Shown here: positions 6,274 through 10,870 of the stretch, piece after piece
How the letters are laid out: every line of letters starts with the position of its first letter
How positions within the stretch are numbered: the stretch's first letter is position 1
Source: Verrucomicrobiota bacterium
GTDB taxonomy: Bacteria > Verrucomicrobiota > Verrucomicrobiia > Opitutales > Opitutaceae
Direction of reading: 5' to 3'
Assembly: GCA_023446865.1 (NCBI GenBank)
Contig: JAEXPL010000108.1
Span: 1-10,870, forward strand
DNA length: 10,870 bases
Program-made: the position numbers and the translations under genes
The notes under the pieces: generated by a model
Told to the model about the DNA's origin: nothing
Database searches by the model: none
What the model saw: only the letters and a program-made list of their open reading frames with translations

Positions 6274-8253
6274 ATGCCCAAGACCAGCCGAAGACCCCTC
6301 TCCTCCCCCCCGCCGGAGAAACCGCCCGCGGCCCCGCGGTCCGCGGCCGCACCTCGCGGCGAGGGCGGACCGGCCGGCTGGATCGGCTCGTTCGACAAAC
6401 TCTTCCCGTCCTCAACCGATGTGGCGTGCTTCCGCGATCCCAGCGGGGCCATCATCGACATCAGTGAAGCCTTCCTTGCGAAATTCGGCCGCCGCCCCGA
6501 CCGCTGGCTCGGCGTGCCGTTCGACCAGATTGTCCATCGCGAGGACCACATCGCTCTCGACCGTGCCCAGCCGCATCTGGCCGGTCCGCCCTTCCAGGCG
6601 AACACCGAAGTGCGTTGCCGGACACTCCAAGGCTGGCGCTGGATGCTTTGGGAGGAATCGTGCTGCCGCGATACCACCGGCCAGATCGTCGCCATCCGCG
6701 CCGTCGGCCACGATGTCACGCGTCGGCACATGGCCGAGGAACAATCCTACATCCTCGCGCAAGCGATGGAGCAGAGCCCCATCGCCACCGCCATCGCCGA
6801 CCCCGACGGCCACGTCCGCTACGTCAACGCCCGTTTCACCGAGTGCGTCGGCGCGAGCTTGGAAACGCTGCTGGAGCGCAACGAGCGCATCTTCCGCGAC
6901 GCGCATCCGACGGAGGAGGCCTATGAGGCGTTCCTCGGCCAGATCCGCGGCGGCCACCCGTGGCGCGGCGAGGTCTCCACCCTCGCCCCCGATGGCGCCC
7001 CCCGGTGGGAGTTCGTCCAGGTCTCCGCCATCCGCAATCCCGCCGGCGCCGTCACGAATTTCCTGATGCTCCGCGAGGACATCACTGAACGCAAGACCCT
7101 CGAGTCGCAACTCCGTCAGGCCCAAAAGCTCGAGAGCATCGGCACCCTCGCCGGCGGCATCGCGCACGACTTCAACAACCTGCTCTCCGTCATCAACGGC
7201 TACTCCGAGCTCCTGCTCTCCCGCCCCGACAACGATGAGAAGGCCCAGCGCTTCCTGGGCGAGATCTTCAAGGCCGGCCAGCGCGCCGTCGGCTTGGTCC
7301 GCCAGATCCTCACCTTCAGCCGCAAGGTCGAGACGCTTCTCGCCCCGGTCGAGCTCAACCAACTCATCCGCGAACTTGCCGGCATGCTCCAGGAGACCTT
7401 TCCCCGCACGATCGTCTTCGACTTCCAGCTCGCGCCCTCCTTGCCCGCCCTCATGGCCGACCAGAACCAGGTGCAACAGATCCTGATGAACCTGTGCGTC
7501 AACGCCCGCGACGCCATGCCACAAGGCGGCACGCTCACGCTGATCACCGCGACGGTCCCCGGCCGCGAGCTCCTCCACATCGGCGGCGATCCCACCCGCA
7601 CCTACCAGTGCGTCCACGTCAAGGATACCGGAGTGGGCATTCCTCCGGCCGTGCAACAGCGGATCTTCGAACCCTTCTTCACCACCAAGGAGAAGGGCAA
7701 CGGCACCGGTCTCGGTCTGGCCGTGGTCGAAGGCATTGTTTCCCGGCACGGCGGGCTCATCGGCCTGCGCAGCGCCCCGGGCGAGGGCAGCGTCTTCTCG
7801 ATCTACCTCCCCGAGATCACGCCGAACGCAGCACCGACGGCGCTGCGACCAATCGCCACAACCTCCCGCCGCTCCACCGGCCGGATTCTCATCGTCGAGG
7901 ACGAGGAAAGCCTGCGCAACCTCACCCAAGGTGTGCTGGAAGCCCGCGGTTTCACCGTGCGCACCGTCGACGACGGAGCCAAGGCGCTCGACTTCCTCGA
8001 TCACCATGCGGCTGAAATCGATTGCGTGATCCTCGACGTGAACATGCCGCGGCTCAACGGCATCTCTGTTTTCCAGGTGATTCGGCAGAAGCACCGCGAC
8101 ATCGGGGTCATCGTCGTGAGCGGCTACCTCTCCGCCGAGATCAAGCAGCAGTTCCTCGACCTCGGACAACAGGTCTTCATCCACAAGCCGTTCCGCGTGG
8201 ACGACATCATCACCAAGGTCCAGCAGGTCCTCGCCGCCCGTCGTACCGCCTAG
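6274..8253 (+). CDS. Soluble hybrid histidine kinase: PAS-PAS-HisKA-HATPase-receiver
   Basis: This 659-residue protein has no membrane helix and should sense an internal signal. A proline-rich leader of about 40 residues is followed by two PAS domains (about 45-155, ending RAVGHDVTRRHMAEE, and about 160-275, ending LMLREDITERKTLE). The dimerisation helix carries H298 in GGIAHDFNNLLS, a form common in NtrB-like and hybrid kinases. The ATPase has N410 (NLCVNARDAMP), D451 (DTGVGIPP), FEPFFTTKEKGNGTGLGL from about 465, and the C-terminal GEGSVFSIYLP. The receiver (about 535-655) has ILIVEDEE, phosphoacceptor D588 (ILDVNMPRLNG) and K638 (HKPF), all key residues present. There is no output domain, so phosphate is probably passed on or the receiver acts as a regulator of the kinase. 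It lies between the HDOD gene and two exported-protein genes in one apparent operon. The NtrC-class regulator at 2425-3912 is the only other response regulator in view. Confidence 0.96.
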   Translation: MPKTSRRPLSSPPPEKPPAAPRSAAAPRGEGGPAGWIGSFDKLFPSSTDVACFRDPSGAIIDISEAFLAKFGRRPDRWLGVPFDQIVHREDHIALDRAQPHLAGPPFQANTEVRCRTLQGWRWMLWEESCCRDTTGQIVAIRAVGHDVTRRHMAEEQSYILAQAMEQSPIATAIADPDGHVRYVNARFTECVGASLETLLERNERIFRDAHPTEEAYEAFLGQIRGGHPWRGEVSTLAPDGAPRWEFVQVSAIRNPAGAVTNFLMLREDITERKTLESQLRQAQKLESIGTLAGGIAHDFNNLLSVINGYSELLLSRPDNDEKAQRFLGEIFKAGQRAVGLVRQILTFSRKVETLLAPVELNQLIRELAGMLQETFPRTIVFDFQLAPSLPALMADQNQVQQILMNLCVNARDAMPQGGTLTLITATVPGRELLHIGGDPTRTYQCVHVKDTGVGIPPAVQQRIFEPFFTTKEKGNGTGLGLAVVEGIVSRHGGLIGLRSAPGEGSVFSIYLPEITPNAAPTALRPIATTSRRSTGRILIVEDEESLRNLTQGVLEARGFTVRTVDDGAKALDFLDHHAAEIDCVILDVNMPRLNGISVFQVIRQKHRDIGVIVVSGYLSAEIKQQFLDLGQQVFIHKPFRVDDIITKVQQVLAARRTA

Positions 8254-8258
8254 AGCCG

Positions 8259-8753
8259 ATGCGCCGTCCCTCCTCCAGTCCAGTCTGCCTCGTCCCCGGA
8301 ATTCGCCGGTGGGCACTGCTGGTGGCGACCGCGGCGGTCCTTGCGCCGGCTCTTTGCGCGATGCCACCGGCCCACCGCCCGCCGCTTGGCTCCCGGCTGC
8401 TCCTTTCGGCCTTCCCGCCGGCCGACCCAGGCTATCTGCCGCTGGTCGGCACGCCTCCACTTCGGTTTGCCGAAGCGCCACCACAACCGACCGGCATTCG
8501 ACCACCGCCGGTCGTGCTCTACGCTCCGCCCCCGCCGCGGCCCGATGCCTCCGCGACTCTCGTGGCGGCAACCACTCCGCCGGCGCCGACGCCCCCCGAG
8601 CCCACCATCGCGGATCGCCCCCCACCGCCGGTGAAGCCGGAGGACTTTCTCCCCTATTTCCAGCTCAACGACGGCACCCCCGGCTCCGCGCCCGAGGGCC
8701 TCCACTTCACTCCGGCCCAACCCGCCAGTCGGGCAGAATTCCACCAGAAATGA
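8259..8753 (+). CDS. Exported proline-rich protein of unknown function
   Basis: This protein has 164 residues, about a quarter of them proline. The ATG at 8259 is 5 bases behind the kinase stop, and the TGA overlaps the next ATG, so it is embedded in an operon. The N-terminus (SSSPVCLVPGIRRWALLVATAAVLAPALCA) reads as a Sec signal peptide or a single anchor. The remainder is low-complexity, with runs of three or four prolines such as RPPPVVLYAPPPPRP and ADRPPPPVKP. It closes with a less repetitive segment, PEDFLPYFQLNDGTPG. An extended periplasmic spacer or a scaffold for a partner is plausible; I recognise no family. Because opposite-strand frames are also open here, its reality rests on gene spacing, the signal sequence and the ATGA overlap, which together are good evidence. 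Confidence 0.75.
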   Translation: MRRPSSSPVCLVPGIRRWALLVATAAVLAPALCAMPPAHRPPLGSRLLLSAFPPADPGYLPLVGTPPLRFAEAPPQPTGIRPPPVVLYAPPPPRPDASATLVAATTPPAPTPPEPTIADRPPPPVKPEDFLPYFQLNDGTPGSAPEGLHFTPAQPASRAEFHQK

Positions 8754-9994
8754 TCATCATGCGCTTGGCCCTTCTCCTTGCGTGCGTCTGCGGCTGTACC
8801 GTCGCTGTGGCCTCCACGCCAAGCACCGACGCCGAGGGCCACGCCCCCCCCACGGTGATGCTACAACCGGCGAGCGATGCCGCGCTCCCGCCCGACCAGA
8901 TCGCCCAGAGCCTGCTCGTCCTCGCCAAACGCATGCGCGAACGCAACGACGTGGACTCCGCCGAGACGGCCTACGTCGAGATCCTCAACTCCCCCGTCAG
9001 CAACGAGGTCACCCAGGATGCGCTTCTCGCCTATGCTGAGCTGCTCCGTAGCACCGGACGCGACACCCGTGCCGCCGCGATCTACGAAAAGTTCGTCGCC
9101 ACGTTTCCCGGCACCGCGCGGACGCCGATGGTTCTCATCCAGCTCGGCCGCACCCTGCGCGACATGGGAGCCTTCAGCCTCGCCCAAGCCCGTTTCTACG
9201 CCGTCCTCAACTCGACCCTCGCCATAACTCCGGAGAACATCCAGCGGTACCGCGATCTTGCGCAACTGGCCAAGTTCGAGATCGCGGAAACCTACTACCA
9301 GCAAGGCGACTATGCCTCGGCCGGGAAGTTCTTCGGGCGGATCAAACTGCTCGATCTGCCGGCGGAGGACCGGGCCCGGGCCATCTTCCGCGAGGCCTAC
9401 GCCTTCTTCCTCGATGGAAAACTCGAGCAGGCGGTCGTCTCCCTCCGCGCCTTCCTGGAGAACTACCCGCTCCACCCCTCGATGCAGGAAGGCCGTTACC
9501 TGCTTTGCATCGCCCTCCGGCGCCTCGGTCGCACCCAAGAAGCTCTCACGGAGACACTCACCCTGCTGCGCACCGCCCAATCCAAGGCCGACACCGATCG
9601 CGAAGTCTGGAGCTACTGGCAGCGCCGCACCGGCAACCAACTCGCCAACGACTTCTATGAACAGGGTGATTTCAATTCCGCCCTGACAATCTATCAGACG
9701 CTGGCCGAGTTGCGGTCCGATCCCGCATGGCGCTGGCCTGCGCTCTACCAGATCGGCCTTTGCTACGAACGGCTCCGCCAGCCGGATCGAGCCGCCGCAG
9801 CCTATCGCGACATCCTGGCCGAACATGATGCCGCCGAGAAAACCAAGACGGTGCCGAATGGCCCGACCGGCGAGGTCCACCAGATGGCGGCGTGGCGTTT
9901 GGGCCAGATCGATTGGTCCGGCAAAGTCACGAGCTCCGTAACAAATTTCGCGATGCAGCGCTCCGGGGCAGCGGCACCTGCGGCCGTGCACTAG
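8750..9994 (+). CDS. Exported tetratricopeptide-repeat protein
   Basis: The 414-residue product begins at the ATG overlapping the upstream stop (ATGA), a sign of translational coupling; an in-frame ATG at 8759 is the alternative. A short hydrophobic leader (MRLALLLACVCGCTVAVAST) predicts export. A lipoprotein form using one of the cysteines is possible but no lipobox is clean. From about residue 45 to 390 the sequence is helical with TPR spacing: AETAYVEILNSP, AAIYEKFVATFPGTA, AQARFYAVLNS, AEDRARAIFREAYAFFLDGKLEQAVVSLRAFLENYP, FNSALTIYQTLAELR and DRAAAAYRDILAEHD. This resembles BamD/CpoB-like periplasmic TPR proteins, which assemble or hold envelope complexes. The last 30 residues are unstructured. 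Its partner may be the proline-rich protein encoded directly before it, or the kinase pathway. Confidence 0.9.
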   Translation: MIIMRLALLLACVCGCTVAVASTPSTDAEGHAPPTVMLQPASDAALPPDQIAQSLLVLAKRMRERNDVDSAETAYVEILNSPVSNEVTQDALLAYAELLRSTGRDTRAAAIYEKFVATFPGTARTPMVLIQLGRTLRDMGAFSLAQARFYAVLNSTLAITPENIQRYRDLAQLAKFEIAETYYQQGDYASAGKFFGRIKLLDLPAEDRARAIFREAYAFFLDGKLEQAVVSLRAFLENYPLHPSMQEGRYLLCIALRRLGRTQEALTETLTLLRTAQSKADTDREVWSYWQRRTGNQLANDFYEQGDFNSALTIYQTLAELRSDPAWRWPALYQIGLCYERLRQPDRAAAAYRDILAEHDAAEKTKTVPNGPTGEVHQMAAWRLGQIDWSGKVTSSVTNFAMQRSGAAAPAAVH

Positions 9995-10263
9995 AGCGAT
10001 CTCGTAAACCTGTAGACAGGCCGCGGTGCGACCGACATCTCTGACCGGGCTCGCCGCCTCCGGCGACAGCTGAAGGCGAACCGCCCTGGCTTCAGCCGGC
10101 CAAACAACAGCTCTGCGCAAAACTATGCAGTCCACCACGGCGCATGTGCGTTTTCATCCATCATTGAACAAAAACGCGCAGCACCTTGTGCATCTTGCGC
10201 CCCGCGCACCAGCATAGCTAGTTTGTGCTCTACAAAAAGCACAAGCCGGGCCTAGATGCGGCC
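9995..10263. other. Structured intergenic region with several short hairpins
   Basis: The gap between the TPR gene and the FlgN-like gene holds several inverted repeats. CCTGT-AG-ACAGG is at 10009-10020. TCGCCG-CCTC-CGGCGA is at 10051-10066. A longer hairpin at 10069-10096 has GCTGAA pairing with TTCAGC around an inner GGCG-AAC-CGCC. A fourth, GCGTTTT (10148-10154) with AAAACGC (10171-10177), has a 16-base loop. None is followed by a T tract, so they are not standard intrinsic terminators. They could end the upstream operon in another way, protect its RNA, or form an operator or leader for the next gene. I do not recognise a known riboswitch class. Confidence 0.45.
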
Positions 10264-10665
10264 ATGCGCGAAGTCTTGGAGCGTCATCAGCGAATCTGCG
10301 ACGATCTCTACCAACTGTCCCTCGACGAGAATCAATTTCTCCTCGAGCACAAGCGCCCCTTCGGCAGCGATCTCCTCGAGCGACGACAGGCCTTGCTCGA
10401 CCAACTCACCACCAATCTCGACGCACTGAAACAGGCGCTGGCGCCGGCACCCGGCGACGCACGGGCGATGGCCGAGCTGAAGGAGAAGGTGCGGCAACGC
10501 ATCCTCCAAATCATCCATCTTGATCGCGAAAACGAGAAGCTGATCCTCCGCTTCAGTCTCCAGAGCCGCGGCGGTTCGCTGACGACAGCGCCCAAAGCAC
10601 CCGCCCCCGCCTCCGGCAGCATCGCCCGACTCTACGGCAAGGTCCTGCCGCCAGGCTCGCACTGA
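10264..10665 (+). CDS. FlgN/FliT-like helical protein, probable flagellar chaperone
   Basis: From the ATG at 10264 the product has 133 residues; a GTG at 10225 would add 13 more, and neither start has a Shine-Dalgarno. The sequence is almost entirely helical and rich in Leu, Glu, Gln and Arg: EVLERHQRICDDLYQLSLDE, LLERRQALLDQLTTNLDAL and AELKEKVRQRILQIIHLDREN. It ends in a short loose tail (APASGSIARLYGKVLPPG). Repeated leucine/glutamate heptads with a LLERRQALLDQL-type helix and a glycine-containing end are characteristic of FlgN/FliT export chaperones for hook-associated and cap proteins. These families are weakly conserved, so a generic coiled-coil protein cannot be excluded. The flgM-like gene in the window supports the flagellar reading. 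No sigma-28 site was seen directly upstream. Confidence 0.55.
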   Translation: MREVLERHQRICDDLYQLSLDENQFLLEHKRPFGSDLLERRQALLDQLTTNLDALKQALAPAPGDARAMAELKEKVRQRILQIIHLDRENEKLILRFSLQSRGGSLTTAPKAPAPASGSIARLYGKVLPPGSH

Positions 10666-10771
10666 GGCGAAAATCCGCGGCGGCAGGCCTCATGCGATTC
10701 CGCACCCGGCGCCGCGAACGGTCCGATGCGGGGCGTCGCGCGCGGGCAAGTAATCCGCCTCCCCCTAAAAC

Positions 10772-10800
10772 AAAAAACGCCAGCCCCCACGGGCTGGCGT
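10772..10800 (-). terminator. Strong minus-strand intrinsic terminator
   Basis: A perfect 10-bp GC-rich stem (10777-10786 with 10791-10800, four-base loop) is followed on the minus strand by six T residues (A run 10772-10777). It lies 25 bases behind the stop codon of the gene entering from the right edge. On the plus strand there is no T tract, so it serves mainly the minus-strand gene. Confidence 0.92.
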
Positions 10801-10825
10801 CTGAAGCTGTATCCTAAGACCGGAA

Positions 10826-10870
10826 TCAGGCAGTCGGAACCGACTGGATGGTCTTGAGGATGCGACCGGC
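10826..10870 (-). CDS. C-terminal end of an unidentified protein
   Basis: A frame open from the right edge ends in TGA at 10828-10826. Only the last 14 residues are present, reading AGRILKTIQSVPTA. That is too little to name a family. The strong terminator 25 bases further on supports a real gene end here, convergent with the FlgN-like gene. Confidence 0.6.
   Translation of the reverse strand, partial: AGRILKTIQSVPTA

Noticed and set aside
6412..8625. 737-codon open frame on the minus strand
   Set aside because: It is antisense to the hybrid kinase, whose motifs are all intact; the product is Gly/Glu/Asp/Ala-biased with no domain.
8861..10138. 425-codon open frame on the minus strand
   Set aside because: It is a shadow of the TPR gene and the gap; no domain, start signal or operon fit.
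1..10870. CRISPR arrays, insertion sequences, tRNA or rRNA genes
   Set aside because: No regular repeat-spacer array, transposase, terminal inverted repeats or RNA-gene sequence could be seen on either strand.

Overview
The window is GC-rich bacterial chromosome with dense coding, weak or absent Shine-Dalgarno sequences in front of most genes, and many alanine/proline-rich linkers. Gene content and style (signal-peptided Amt, hybrid kinase, HDOD protein, FIST-type start, flagellar regulators) suggest a motile Gram-negative bacterium, probably Verrucomicrobiota of the Opitutaceae type. That placement is an inference from style; no phylogenetic marker is present.

Left part, minus strand (1-3912): the first 30 codons of a probable FIST-domain sensory protein run off the left edge. 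Next come a full-length Amt/Mep/Rh ammonium channel, an intergenic stretch of about 380 bp, a small two-helix membrane protein, and a complete NtrC-class sigma-54 response regulator. The Amt protein keeps most of the pore residues but has proline where the second histidine of the pore dyad should be.

Middle, minus strand (4026-5169): a lipoprotein gene with a VAVLPL start motif is followed by a FlgM-like anti-sigma-28 gene. The flgM-like gene has a near-consensus sigma-28 promoter inside the last codons of the lipoprotein gene, and a clean intrinsic terminator behind it.

Right part, plus strand (5257-9994): a second sigma-28-like promoter precedes a tightly packed four-gene unit: HDOD protein, soluble PAS-PAS-histidine kinase-receiver hybrid, exported proline-rich protein and exported TPR protein. 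The last two overlap by ATGA. A structured gap follows, then a small helical protein resembling FlgN/FliT flagellar chaperones. A strong minus-strand terminator marks the end of a gene that enters from the right edge.

Taken together, 4083-10665 looks like a flagellum-linked regulatory region. The anti-sigma factor and a signalling/envelope operon appear to share the sigma-28 regulon. The kinase and HDOD protein could feed a signal into motility, while the proline-rich and TPR proteins act in the periplasm or at the envelope. The functional link is inferred from promoters and gene order.
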